Assembly: GCF_000725345.1 (NCBI RefSeq)
Contig: NZ_CP008852.1
Coordinates: 858,001-922,000 of the forward strand
From: Pelosinus sp. UFO1
Lineage (GTDB): Bacteria > Bacillota > Negativicutes > DSM-13327
Reading direction: 5' to 3'
DNA: 64,000 nt
Made by a program: the position numbers and the translations under genes
Shown: in pieces, positions 18,199 to 26,611 of the stretch
Position numbering within the stretch: position 1 is the stretch's first letter
Layout: each line of letters starts with the position of its first letter
Notes under the pieces: generated by a model
The model's database searches: none
What the model was told of the DNA's origin: nothing
Seen by the model: only the letters and a program-made list of their open reading frames with translations

Positions 18199-18255
18199 CA
18201 ACAAGTAAGGATGCACCAGTCAATCCTTAGGTGCTGCACCTTTGATTGGTTGCTA
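18196..18255 (+). other. Structured intergenic RNA between ulaB and ulaE
   Basis: Directly after the ulaB stop the sequence can fold several ways: AGCAAC with GGTTGCT as outer stem, AAGGAT with ATCCTT, and AGGTGCTGCACCT as a short inner hairpin. No U-tract follows. It may set mRNA stability so that transporter and enzyme genes are expressed to different levels. Confidence 0.4.
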
Positions 18256-18297
18256 GGATTTATAATATTTTTAATTTATGAAGTTGTGGTGAGAAAA

Positions 18298-19149
18298 GTG
18301 GAAAATTTATTAGGACTTTATGAAAAGGCTTTGCCGAAAGATATGGATTTGTCTACTAAATTGCAGACAGCTAAAAAACTAGGTTTTGATTTCATCGAAA
18401 TTTCCATTGATGAGACAGATGAACGACTGTTTAGACTGTATTGGACTAAAGAAGAAAAACGCCAGTTGTTACAAGACATGGCAGAACTAGGAATGCCGAT
18501 CATGTCTATGTGTTTCAGTGGTCATAGGCGATACCCTTTAGGCAGTCGTAATCAGGAAGTAAGAGAACGGGCATTAGAACTTATGGCCAAGGCCATTGAG
18601 TTTGCAGGTGATATAGGAATTCGTGTCATACAAGTTGCCGGATATGATGTGTATTATGAAGAGCATGGTGAGGACACACTCGCCAATTTTATTGAAGGGT
18701 TAAAGCAATCTGTGGCCATGGCTGCTAAGCATCAGGTTATACTAGCTATTGAAATTATGGATACGCCCTTTCTCAATTCTATACAAAAATATATGGTATA
18801 TGAAAATTTAATTAAGTCACCTTGGTTAGCTGTATATCCTGATATCGGAAACCTTAGCGCATGGGGGAATGATGTAGGGTATGAGTTAGAGATTGGTCAT
18901 TCCCGTATTGTTGCTGTTCATGTGAAAGAAACATTAAACGTCACTGATAGCTTTCCTGGTAAATTCCGTGATACCTCTTTTGGTACAGGGGATGTAGATT
19001 TTGTTCCGATATTTAAAAAATTAAAATCACTAGGATATAGCGGACCTTTCCTTATTGAAATGTGGGCAGATACTTTTGAAGATCCACTGATTGAAATAGT
19101 CAGATCCAGGGAGTTTGTTCTTGATAAGCTCAAAGAAGGCGGATTTTAA
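18298..19149 (+). CDS. ulaE: L-ribulose-5-phosphate 3-epimerase (UlaE)
   Basis: UlaE converts L-xylulose-5-phosphate to L-ribulose-5-phosphate in ascorbate degradation. Strong similarity to E. coli UlaE is visible by eye: LGLYEKALP at the start, FIEISIDETDERL, SMCFSGHRRYPLGS, GIRVIQVAGYDVYYE, YPDIGNLSAW and HVKET. GTG 18298 is preferred because homology begins here and GGTGAG lies 4 nt upstream; the open frame runs upstream to 18211 but those residues are unlike the family. Length is about 283 aa, as usual. Confidence 0.92.
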   Translation: MENLLGLYEKALPKDMDLSTKLQTAKKLGFDFIEISIDETDERLFRLYWTKEEKRQLLQDMAELGMPIMSMCFSGHRRYPLGSRNQEVRERALELMAKAIEFAGDIGIRVIQVAGYDVYYEEHGEDTLANFIEGLKQSVAMAAKHQVILAIEIMDTPFLNSIQKYMVYENLIKSPWLAVYPDIGNLSAWGNDVGYELEIGHSRIVAVHVKETLNVTDSFPGKFRDTSFGTGDVDFVPIFKKLKSLGYSGPFLIEMWADTFEDPLIEIVRSREFVLDKLKEGGF

Positions 19150-19184
19150 TAGTACGGGATTAAATTAGTAAAAGGGAGGAGATT

Positions 19185-19880
19185 ATGGATAAATTAATTC
19201 GGGAAGTATTAGAAGCGAATCTTGACCTTCCACGTTATGAAATGGTGACTTTTACCTGGGGAAATGTTAGTGCGATTGACCGCAGCCGCGGATTGATCGT
19301 GATAAAACCAAGTGGGGTACCTTATGATGTAATGGCAGAAGAACATATGGTTGTAATTGATCTAGAGAATAATGTTGTGCAGGGTGACTATAGACCATCT
19401 AGTGATACTAAGATTCATCTGGAAATCTACAAGGCATTTCCAGAGGTTGGTGGTGTTGTTCATACCCATTCTCGCTGGGCCACTATTTGGGCCCAGGCCA
19501 GACGGGGGATACCAGCCTTCGGTACGACTCATGCTGATTACTTTTTTGGTGAAATTCCCTGTACTAGAAATCTCACAGCAGAAGAAATTAACACTGCTTA
19601 TGAACAGAATACAGGCAAAGTCATCATCGAAACCTTTCGTGAACGTTCCATTGACCCTGTTGCCGTACCTGGTGTATTGGTGAGCGGACATGGGCCTTTT
19701 GCCTGGGGGAAAAGTGGTGAAGATGCCGTGCATAATGCTGTTGTTATGGAAGAGGTAGCCATGATGGCCATGAACACATTGCAGTTGAACTCTAGTTGCC
19801 AACCTCTTGAACAAGTACTGCTTGATAAACATTATTTCAGAAAGCATGGGAGTAATGCTTATTACGGACAAGAAAAATAG
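19185..19880 (+). CDS. ulaF: L-ribulose-5-phosphate 4-epimerase (UlaF/AraD)
   Basis: This class II aldolase-fold enzyme makes D-xylulose-5-phosphate from L-ribulose-5-phosphate, feeding the pentose phosphate pathway. Seen motifs: [43 protein letters not shown] (broken here into family blocks; zinc ligands HTH) and GHGPFAWG. The 231-aa length fits. GGGAGGAG precedes ATG 19185. It ends the ula operon, before a strong terminator. Confidence 0.93.
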   Translation: MDKLIREVLEANLDLPRYEMVTFTWGNVSAIDRSRGLIVIKPSGVPYDVMAEEHMVVIDLENNVVQGDYRPSSDTKIHLEIYKAFPEVGGVVHTHSRWATIWAQARRGIPAFGTTHADYFFGEIPCTRNLTAEEINTAYEQNTGKVIIETFRERSIDPVAVPGVLVSGHGPFAWGKSGEDAVHNAVVMEEVAMMAMNTLQLNSSCQPLEQVLLDKHYFRKHGSNAYYGQEK

Positions 19881-19893
19881 AGTGAAATATTAA

Positions 19894-19952
19894 ACACCTA
19901 AAAGAACAAGCAAGCCGAGACGTAATCTCGACTTGCTTGTTCTTTTAGGTGT
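19894..19952. terminator. Terminator of the ula operon
   Basis: A perfect stem of 21 bp (ACACCTAAAAGAACAAGCAAG with its complement) extends further inward to a small loop. It starts 13 nt after ulaF. No clean T-tract follows, but stem length and place make it the likely operon end. Confidence 0.75.
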
Positions 19953-20249
19953 CGGTTACTTGTTTTCCATTTATGTAATAATGATATAATAAGTGGTGGA
20001 TTGTGATACTGTATTAAAATGATCGAGATATCAGATGACTCTCCTAAGATCTAGATGATCTGATGTATAATATAACGATGATAAGAGTATGGGTACTATC
20101 TCCGAGATGGAGATTGATCTATCGGATTTTACATCTAAATTTGGGAATACTGTAGTTGATTCATGCAGGAGCCTCTTATAATCCTCCTGTTGCTTTGGGT
20201 TAATGAGCCCAGGTTAATTAAGGCTAAAAATTTGATACGGGGGATGTTT
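19953..20249 (+). other. Leader region of the PAP2 gene with several hairpins
   Basis: This 297-nt stretch has no gene. It holds a hairpin ATCTCC-GAGAT-GGAGAT (about 20098-20114), a CAGGAG/CTCCTG hairpin (about 20166-20192), and ATCAGAT/ATCTGAT arms near 20030-20066. I do not match it to a known riboswitch class. Confidence 0.3.
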
Positions 20250-21395
20250 ATGGCTCAATATGCGCGAGTGGTCAAATGGATCGTGTTTACTTTTATGAGT
20301 TTACTTATTCTTACGAGTGTTTGTTTCAGTGCTACTAGGAAAGGCGTAGAAGAATTTCCCGATGTCTTTGTGCACGAGAATACTTCTATTGGGGCGGGGC
20401 AAGCCATAGGCAAGCTTATGGTGGCTGGAGGCGACGCAAGCGTAGGAGGAACGGTAACGGATGGCATTATTGTTGTGGATGGCAACTTAATAATAAAATC
20501 TGGGGCAAGGATAACCGGGCGAGTTGTTGTACTTGGCGGAAGCGCAATGATTGAGCAGGGCGCAAGTGTTGAATATAAGCCATGGACAATCGTGCCACAG
20601 GGGCATCCCTTAGTGCCGGTAGTGGTGGGGGGGCTTTTTCTAATTGGGGCGGTAAGCCTCATCATTCTACCGGTACTATTTTGGATCATTGGTCATTTAT
20701 TTAAAAGGACCAAGTGGTATTCTCCAATCAAAGAAAAATTCTTAGCAATAGAGCGGCGGTGGCCAGCGCTTTATATTGTAGCAAGCTTAGGCATTAGCGC
20801 TTTAATGTTAACGGTGTTTGGCATACTTGCTTGGGAAACCTTATTCCACAAAGAAATGGTGTTATTTGATGATAGCTTTGTTTGGCTTATCCGCTATTTC
20901 GCGAATCCCACCCTCGATAAAATAATGATTATAATTACCAATATAGGATTTGGCACAAGCTACATTGTAATTGTGGCTATTACTCTTTTACTACTTGCAT
21001 ATCTTAAACGCTGGCGGGAGTTGGGGGCACTGACTATCTGTTTAGCAGGTGGAGGGTTGCTTAGTTTTCTGTTGAAAATTTTGTTTCATCGTACTAGGCC
21101 AGACTTGTTTCGGGTTGTGCAGGAGACTGGCTATAGCTTCCCAAGCGGTCATGCCTTGGCAACCATGTGTTTCTATGGGATGGTGGCATTTCTAATTATG
21201 CGTACTATAGATTCTTGGCGAGGGCGGCTGACTGTTATGACATTGGCAGTAATTTTGAGTATGTTAATCGGTATAAGCCGTATTTATTTAGGTGTTCACT
21301 ATCCCACCGATGTGATAGCAGGATATGCCGCTGGTTCAATGTGGCTTGCTTTTTGTATATCACTCTTAATGTGGTGGGAGAGAGCGCGGGTATAG
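20250..21395 (+). CDS. PAP2-family membrane phosphatase with N-terminal beta-helix-like segment
   Basis: Starts at ATG 20250 (GGGGG 6 nt upstream); an open frame continues to 20163 but lacks a ribosome site. About 381 aa. After a signal-type helix (about 8-26) comes a repetitive segment (about 45-120) with IGAGQAIGKLMVAGG, TVTDGIIVVDGNL and ARITGRVVVLGGS, like polymer-forming or bactofilin-like beta-helices. Then come about seven TM helices with the three PAP2 motifs: KILFHRTRP, SFPSGHA and SRIYLGVHYPTDV. The enzyme part probably dephosphorylates lipid phosphates such as undecaprenyl or phosphatidylglycerol phosphate. The fusion is uncommon. Confidence 0.82.
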   Translation: MAQYARVVKWIVFTFMSLLILTSVCFSATRKGVEEFPDVFVHENTSIGAGQAIGKLMVAGGDASVGGTVTDGIIVVDGNLIIKSGARITGRVVVLGGSAMIEQGASVEYKPWTIVPQGHPLVPVVVGGLFLIGAVSLIILPVLFWIIGHLFKRTKWYSPIKEKFLAIERRWPALYIVASLGISALMLTVFGILAWETLFHKEMVLFDDSFVWLIRYFANPTLDKIMIIITNIGFGTSYIVIVAITLLLLAYLKRWRELGALTICLAGGGLLSFLLKILFHRTRPDLFRVVQETGYSFPSGHALATMCFYGMVAFLIMRTIDSWRGRLTVMTLAVILSMLIGISRIYLGVHYPTDVIAGYAAGSMWLAFCISLLMWWERARV

Positions 21396-21407
21396 ATAAT
21401 AAATTGA

Positions 21408-21443
21408 AACACTATTTGCTAATCAAGCAAATAGTGTTTTTTT
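21408..21443 (+). terminator. Rho-independent terminator after the PAP2 gene
   Basis: AACACTATTTGCT (21408-21420) pairs with AGCAAATAGTGTT (21426-21438), followed by five T. It begins 13 nt after the PAP2 stop. Confidence 0.9.
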
Positions 21444-21513
21444 ACGGAATCAGAAAGTATAACACTTTCTTGATTCCAAGTAAGAACGACTAAGGCTTCT
21501 GCCTGCGTCCGAG

Positions 21514-21537
21514 GACTTGGCACAAGCCAAGTCTTTT
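21514..21537 (+). terminator. Small hairpin with T-tract
   Basis: GACTTGGC (21514-21521) and GCCAAGTC (21526-21533) enclose a 4-nt loop, followed by four T. It may be a second terminator after the PAP2 gene or the end of a short RNA. Confidence 0.5.
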
Positions 21538-21640
21538 CTTATCTTTACTTTCTTTTGACACAAAAGAGTTATTTCCTGACGCCATCCTTACGGCAAATCA
21601 TGCTACTATCAAGGTGAAAATAGTTATGGAGGCGACAACG

Positions 21641-21763
21641 ATGGTGGATTTTACAACTATGTTACAAATCAAACTAGTACTAAGTTTGATAATTATGATA
21701 GTAGCATATTTTACCTGCATTTCTTTTGAGAAAGGCATTGAGTTTTTTAAGCACTATAGATAG
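21641..21763 (+). CDS. Small single-TM peptide upstream of kdp (40 aa)
   Basis: A 40-residue frame begins MVDFTTMLQIKL and has one hydrophobic helix (about 10-27) with a basic C-terminal end (FFKHYR). A GGAGG site lies 8 nt before ATG, so translation is credible. No family is recognised. It could be a K+-transport accessory peptide like KdpF, or an independent small membrane protein. Confidence 0.55.
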   Translation: MVDFTTMLQIKLVLSLIIMIVAYFTCISFEKGIEFFKHYR

Positions 21764-21812
21764 CATCACTAGCTACATCTTGTTTATCAATTTTAAAAAG
21801 AAGGTGAATAGT

Positions 21813-21899
21813 ATGACAGAGGTTTTTCCTCTCTTTACATTTTTTTTAGGATTTTGCATTGGTTTATTATTATGGCCTAAACTTATAGGATTTAAATAA
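21813..21899 (+). CDS. Small single-TM peptide upstream of kdp (28 aa)
   Basis: A 28-residue frame, MTEVFPLFTFF onward, is almost wholly hydrophobic and ends PKLIGFK. GAAGGTG lies 6 nt before the ATG. Size and layout resemble KdpF (also 28 aa, 122 nt downstream), but the sequence differs and it lies before the presumed KdpE sites. No family recognised. Confidence 0.5.
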   Translation: MTEVFPLFTFFLGFCIGLLLWPKLIGFK

Positions 21900-21911
21900 G
21901 ATCATTCAATA

Positions 21912-21960
21912 TTTACAACTTCTTTACAAGGTAACGCGGCTTCTTTACTGCATCTTTACT
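21912..21960. promoter_or_regulatory. Candidate KdpE-binding direct repeats upstream of kdpF
   Basis: Four hexamers occur as two pairs: TTTACA at 21912 and 21923, TTTACT at 21944 and 21955. Within each pair the spacing is 11 bp; the pairs are 21 bp apart, so all lie on one DNA face. The E. coli KdpE site is also built of TTTATA/TTTACA units. A TAATAT -10-like box lies at 21972-21977 with no good -35, which fits an activated promoter. Confidence 0.6.
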
Positions 21961-22020
21961 TAGAATGGAGCTAATATAAAGGTGTAGTAATTAATTTATC
22001 ACGAGAAAGAGGGGATACAA

Positions 22021-22107
22021 ATGGCTGACTTATGGTTAGCTGGAGGGATCACGGTTCTTCTACTTTTATACTTAGTTTATGCATTAATGAGACCGGAGGA
22101 GTTTTAA
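22021..22107 (+). CDS. kdpF: KdpF, small subunit of the K+-transporting ATPase
   Basis: A 28-residue single-helix peptide, MADLWLAGGITV to ALMRPEEF. The ending YALMRPEEF is typical of KdpF, which stabilises the KdpABC complex in the membrane. The stop is one base before the kdpA ATG. Ribosome site GAGGGG precedes the start. Confidence 0.85.
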   Translation: MADLWLAGGITVLLLLYLVYALMRPEEF

Positions 22108-22108
22108 T

Positions 22109-23815
22109 ATGATTAATGATATAATGATGTTCGCCTTTTACATTGTGGTTTTGCTACTGTTAGCCCTGCCTCTCGGAAAATATATGGCAAAAGTATTTTC
22201 GCAAGAAAAAACTATTTTTGATTTTGTGTTAAAACCTATAGAGAAAGTAATCTACCGGATTACCGGAGTAAAAGAAACCGAAGAAATGAATTGGAAGCAG
22301 TATGCTGCTACTTTAATTATTTTCAATCTTTTCGGTATGATTTTGGTTTTTATGATCCAAGTATGGCAGGATATTCTGCCATTTAATCCTGAGCAACTGG
22401 CTGGGGTTGATCCGTGGCATTTGGCTTTGAATACGGCAGTAAGTTTTATGACGAATACAAATTGGCAGTCTTATTCCCCAGAAGCCACAATGAGTTATTT
22501 TACGCAAATGACTGTATTAACAGTACAAAATTTTCTTTCTGCAGCAACTGGCCTTACGGTAGCAGTAGCCCTAATCAGAGGTCTTACTCGTAAAAATGCT
22601 AAAACTATAGGAAATTTTTGGGTTGATATGGTACGCAGCATTATGTGGGTGTTACTGCCTCTAGCTATAATTTGTTCTACCATCCTTGTAGAACAAGGTG
22701 TGCTGCAAAATTTATCACCTTATGTAACCGTTCAAACGCTGGATGGTGCCGATCAAAAATTGGCTATGGGGCCTGTAGCTTCTCAGGAAGCGATCAAAAT
22801 GTTGGGGACCAATGGCGGTGGTTTTTTTAACGCCAATTCGGCCCATCCTTTTGAAAATCCGACTCCTGTAAGTAACTTTATCGAGATGCTCAGTATATTC
22901 CTGATTCCTGCTGGGTTGGTATTTACTTTTGGACATATGGTGGGCAATAAGCGTCAAGGTTATGCGATTATTGCTTCTATGATTCTGCTGTTCATTATTA
23001 TGCTTGGTACTCTATATACGAGTGAGTTAAACGGGAACCCCATTTTGAGTTCTATAGGAGTAAGTAGTCCCACATCTATGGAAGGGAAAGAAGTTCGCTT
23101 TGGCATAGGGGGATCGGCACTCTTTGCTACGATTACCACAGCTGCTTCCTGTGGTGCGGTTAATAGTATGCATGACAGCTTTACCCCCCTCGGCGGTCTA
23201 ATTACTATGTTACAAATTAAGCTTGGTGAGGTAATCTTTGGCGGCGTAGGCGCAGGCTTTTATGGCATGATGATGTTTGTTATCATCACCGTCTTCATTG
23301 TCGGTTTAATGGTTGGAAGAACCCCTGAATACCTTGGTAAAAAAATTGAAGCATGGGAAACAAAAATGGCAACGATTGCTATCTTGATTCCCTCGGTTAT
23401 CATTCTCATTGGTTCCGGTATTGCATCAGTCATCGATCAAGGTACATCAGCTCTTACAAACTCTGGACCACACGGTTTGAGTGAAATTCTCTACGCATTT
23501 GCCTCTGCTGCAGGGAATAACGGTAGCGCTTTTGCGGGATTGAGTGCTAATACACCTTTTTATAACTTAATGCTGGCATTCAATATGGTTGTAGGGCGCT
23601 TCGGGGTGATTATTCCCACTCTTGCGATAGCAGGCAGTATGGCTGCAAAGAAGATTTCGCCGCCAGGACCTGGAACATTCCCTACTACTGGCTGGTTATT
23701 TGTTGTTTTGCTAGTGGGCGTAGTTTTAATCGTCGGAGCCCTAACATTCTTACCAGTGCTGTCATTAGGGCCGATTATTGAACATTTGTTAATGCTAAAA
23801 GGTACAACGTTCTAA
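22109..23815 (+). CDS. kdpA: K+-transporting ATPase subunit KdpA
   Basis: A 568-aa membrane subunit that binds and selects K+ in the high-affinity KdpFABC pump. The four pseudo-repeats of K+ channel type are visible through their pore loops: [48 protein letters not shown] and [12 protein letters not shown]. About ten TM helices and normal length. It is followed 16 nt later by kdpB. Confidence 0.95.
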   Translation: MINDIMMFAFYIVVLLLLALPLGKYMAKVFSQEKTIFDFVLKPIEKVIYRITGVKETEEMNWKQYAATLIIFNLFGMILVFMIQVWQDILPFNPEQLAGVDPWHLALNTAVSFMTNTNWQSYSPEATMSYFTQMTVLTVQNFLSAATGLTVAVALIRGLTRKNAKTIGNFWVDMVRSIMWVLLPLAIICSTILVEQGVLQNLSPYVTVQTLDGADQKLAMGPVASQEAIKMLGTNGGGFFNANSAHPFENPTPVSNFIEMLSIFLIPAGLVFTFGHMVGNKRQGYAIIASMILLFIIMLGTLYTSELNGNPILSSIGVSSPTSMEGKEVRFGIGGSALFATITTAASCGAVNSMHDSFTPLGGLITMLQIKLGEVIFGGVGAGFYGMMMFVIITVFIVGLMVGRTPEYLGKKIEAWETKMATIAILIPSVIILIGSGIASVIDQGTSALTNSGPHGLSEILYAFASAAGNNGSAFAGLSANTPFYNLMLAFNMVVGRFGVIIPTLAIAGSMAAKKISPPGPGTFPTTGWLFVVLLVGVVLIVGALTFLPVLSLGPIIEHLLMLKGTTF

Positions 23816-23831
23816 AAGGAGAGTAGAAATT

Positions 23832-25862
23832 ATGAGTACTCGCGAGAGTTTTAATAAGGAAATACTAGGCGTGGCAATCCGTGATGCCTTTCGAAAGCTA
23901 AAGCCGGCGACACAATTCAGAAACCCGGTCATGTTTATCGTGTATATTGGTTCGTTTTTAACCACTGGTTTAATGATACGGGATATTGTGGGAGGAAATA
24001 CAGCCCATGTTGGTTTTTCCTTGCAAATAGCCTTATGGTTATGGTTTACCGTATTATTTGCTAATTTTGCCGAGTCCGTTGCTGAAGGTAGAGGCAAGGC
24101 CCAGGCCCAGGCTCTACGAAATGCACGAACCCAAACGAAAGCTAATAAAGTAGTTGATAATACAACGAAACAGGTAGACGCTGCAGATCTGCGTAAAGGT
24201 GATCTAGTAATGGTAAAAGCCGGCGAATTTATTCCTGGTGATGGTGAAATTGTTGAAGGAATGGCATCTGTAGATGAAAGCGCGATTACCGGAGAATCTG
24301 CTCCCGTAATCCGTGAATCAGGTGGAGATAAATCAGCTGTTACTGGTGGTACACGGGTATTGTCTGATTGGATTAAAGTACGAATTACCGCTAACCCAGG
24401 CGAAACATTTCTTGATCGTATGATTGCGCTGGTTGAAGGTGCCAAAAGGCAGAAAACTCCTAATGAAATAGCCCTTACCATTTTACTTGTTGGTTTAACC
24501 CTCATTTTTTTGGTTGCTGTAGCCACAATTGAGCCATTTGCGGTTTATTCCGGCACATTAATACCAATTCTAATTTTGATTTCTTTGTTAGTTTGCCTTA
24601 TTCCCACGACCATCGGCGGACTTTTAAGTTCCATCGGGATTGCTGGTATGGATCGTCTTTTGAAAAGAAACGTATTGGCAATGTCCGGACGTGCTGTTGA
24701 AGCTGCGGGTGATGTTAACGTATTGTTATTGGATAAAACAGGCACCATTACACTGGGCAATCGGATGGCAACTGAATTTATTCCTGCACCTGGCGTAGAT
24801 AAAACTCAGCTTGCTGACAGTGCTCAATTATCCTCCCTTGCAGATGAAACTCCTGAGGGACGTAGTATCGTTGTATTAGCAAAAGAGAAATATAATTTAA
24901 GGGAACGTGATTTGCAGGCATTAGGTGCAGAGTTTATTCCCTTTACGGCTCAGACGAGAATGAGCGGAGTGAATATTAAGGGAGAACAAATTCGCAAAGG
25001 ATCCATGGATGCCATTCAAAGATATATGACTGAACAGGGGGGCATGTTCCCAGAAACGGTAAAAAGCGATTGCGAAAAAATTGCCAAATCAGGTGGTACT
25101 CCTCTGGTAGTTGTCCAGGGAACCCAAGTTCTTGGGACAATTTACCTGAAAGATATTGTTAAAGGCGGGATTAAAGAGCGCTTTAAAGATTTGCGGCAAA
25201 TGGGTATTAAAACGGTCATGATTACAGGGGATAATCCTCTTACCGCAGCTGCGATTGCGGCTGAAGCCGGAGTCGATGACTTCTTGGCTGAAGCTACACC
25301 TGAAGCTAAATTGGCATTGATTCGTGAATACCAGGAAAAAGGTATGCTGGTAGCTATGACGGGAGATGGAACCAATGATGCTCCGGCACTAGCCCAAGCG
25401 GATGTGGGTGTAGCCATGAACAGTGGTACCCAAGCTGCAAAAGAAGCTGGTAACATGGTTGATCTTGATAGTAATCCGACAAAACTGATTGAGATCGTAG
25501 AAATTGGCAAACAACTGCTGATGACTCGGGGAGCGCTGACAACTTTCAGTATTGCCAATGATGTGGCTAAATACTTTGCAATCATTCCAGCTATGTTCCT
25601 AGCGGCATATCCGGAAATGAATGTCTTTAATATCATGAATCTGGCTACATCGGAGAGTGCTATTTTAAGTGCGGTAATCTTTAATGCCCTCGTTATTGTA
25701 GCTCTTATTCCGTTAGCCTTGCGTGGCGTAAAATACCAACCATTAGGAGCAAGCGTAATTCTTAGAAGAAACCTACTGATTTATGGTCTTGGTGGGCTGA
25801 TTGTACCGTTTATCGGCATTAAAATCATTGATATGATTATTGTTGCCTTGGGATTGGTATAA
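23832..25862 (+). CDS. kdpB: K+-transporting P-type ATPase subunit KdpB
   Basis: A 676-aa catalytic subunit that hydrolyses ATP to drive K+ uptake. P-type ATPase motifs: actuator [13 protein letters not shown], phosphorylation loop [13 protein letters not shown] (Asp301), nucleotide domain [10 protein letters not shown] and hinge [21 protein letters not shown]. Membrane helices are at the N-terminus, middle and C-terminus. AAAGGAGAG precedes ATG 23832. Confidence 0.96.
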   Translation: MSTRESFNKEILGVAIRDAFRKLKPATQFRNPVMFIVYIGSFLTTGLMIRDIVGGNTAHVGFSLQIALWLWFTVLFANFAESVAEGRGKAQAQALRNARTQTKANKVVDNTTKQVDAADLRKGDLVMVKAGEFIPGDGEIVEGMASVDESAITGESAPVIRESGGDKSAVTGGTRVLSDWIKVRITANPGETFLDRMIALVEGAKRQKTPNEIALTILLVGLTLIFLVAVATIEPFAVYSGTLIPILILISLLVCLIPTTIGGLLSSIGIAGMDRLLKRNVLAMSGRAVEAAGDVNVLLLDKTGTITLGNRMATEFIPAPGVDKTQLADSAQLSSLADETPEGRSIVVLAKEKYNLRERDLQALGAEFIPFTAQTRMSGVNIKGEQIRKGSMDAIQRYMTEQGGMFPETVKSDCEKIAKSGGTPLVVVQGTQVLGTIYLKDIVKGGIKERFKDLRQMGIKTVMITGDNPLTAAAIAAEAGVDDFLAEATPEAKLALIREYQEKGMLVAMTGDGTNDAPALAQADVGVAMNSGTQAAKEAGNMVDLDSNPTKLIEIVEIGKQLLMTRGALTTFSIANDVAKYFAIIPAMFLAAYPEMNVFNIMNLATSESAILSAVIFNALVIVALIPLALRGVKYQPLGASVILRRNLLIYGLGGLIVPFIGIKIIDMIIVALGLV

Positions 25863-25925
25863 TGCCTTCATTACCAATCATGTTCTTTTAGAAAGGCTAA
25901 TTTATTGAGAGGAAGCGAACGAATT

Positions 25926-26504
25926 ATGTTAAGACAAATGTTAAATGCATTTGCCATGTTGCTAGTTTTTACTATCATTACCGGCTTGGCTTATCCTTTA
26001 GCCATGACTGGGTTGGCACAAGCTTTATTTCCCTTTCAGGCTAACGGTTCCATCATTGTCCATGATGGTAAGCCCATTGGATCAGCACTAATTGGACAAA
26101 ACTTTACAAGTGCTAAGTATTTTTATGGTCGTCCCTCAGCGGCAGGAGCAGATGGTTATGATGCTGCCAGTTCTGGTGGCTCTAACCTTGGACCGACTAG
26201 TAAAAAACTTGTTGATACAGTCGCAGGCAATGTTGCAAAAGTTCGTAATGAAAATCAGCTTGATGAGCAAAAACTGATTCCATCTGATCTAGTTTTGGCT
26301 TCGGGTAGTGGACTGGATCCGGATATTTCTCCAGCAGCAGCCCAAATGCAGATAGGACGGATAGCCAAGGAACGAGGATTATCTGCTGAGGAAGTTCGTA
26401 ATCTTGTAGATCATCATATAAAAAAACGTCAGTTAGGTATTTTGGGTGAGCCAAGGGTCAATGTGCTTGAACTCAACTTAGCACTTGATGCGCTGAAACA
26501 CTAA
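25926..26504 (+). CDS. kdpC: K+-transporting ATPase subunit KdpC
   Basis: A 192-aa subunit with one N-terminal TM helix (LLVFTIITGLAYPLAMTG) and an extracytoplasmic domain. Conserved motifs include GSALIGQNF, YFYGRPSA, SGSGLDPDISP and VNVLELNLAL. ATG 25926 is preferred over an upstream TTG at 25905 since the family begins MLRQ/MLKQ here and AGAGGAAG is 10 nt upstream. KdpC helps KdpB use ATP. Confidence 0.93.
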   Translation: MLRQMLNAFAMLLVFTIITGLAYPLAMTGLAQALFPFQANGSIIVHDGKPIGSALIGQNFTSAKYFYGRPSAAGADGYDAASSGGSNLGPTSKKLVDTVAGNVAKVRNENQLDEQKLIPSDLVLASGSGLDPDISPAAAQMQIGRIAKERGLSAEEVRNLVDHHIKKRQLGILGEPRVNVLELNLALDALKH

Positions 26505-26611
26505 AGATATTTTAAAAATACTACAATTACGAATTATAAAAAAATGTTGTGTACTTTAAACCTTTGTGGTTCAATTGCTTTAGAAACGACTAACATAATG
26601 GAGGCAATGAC

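Noticed and set aside
19894-19952. Long inverted repeat as an insertion-sequence end
   Set aside because: It lies 13 nt after ulaF, has a small loop, no transposase or target duplication nearby; a terminator explains it.
21484-21537. Possible third, decayed copy of the structured repeat (AAGAACGACTAAGG with GCCTGCGTCC)
   Set aside because: Only short blocks resemble the element at 4965 and 29321; alignment by eye is not good enough to support a call.
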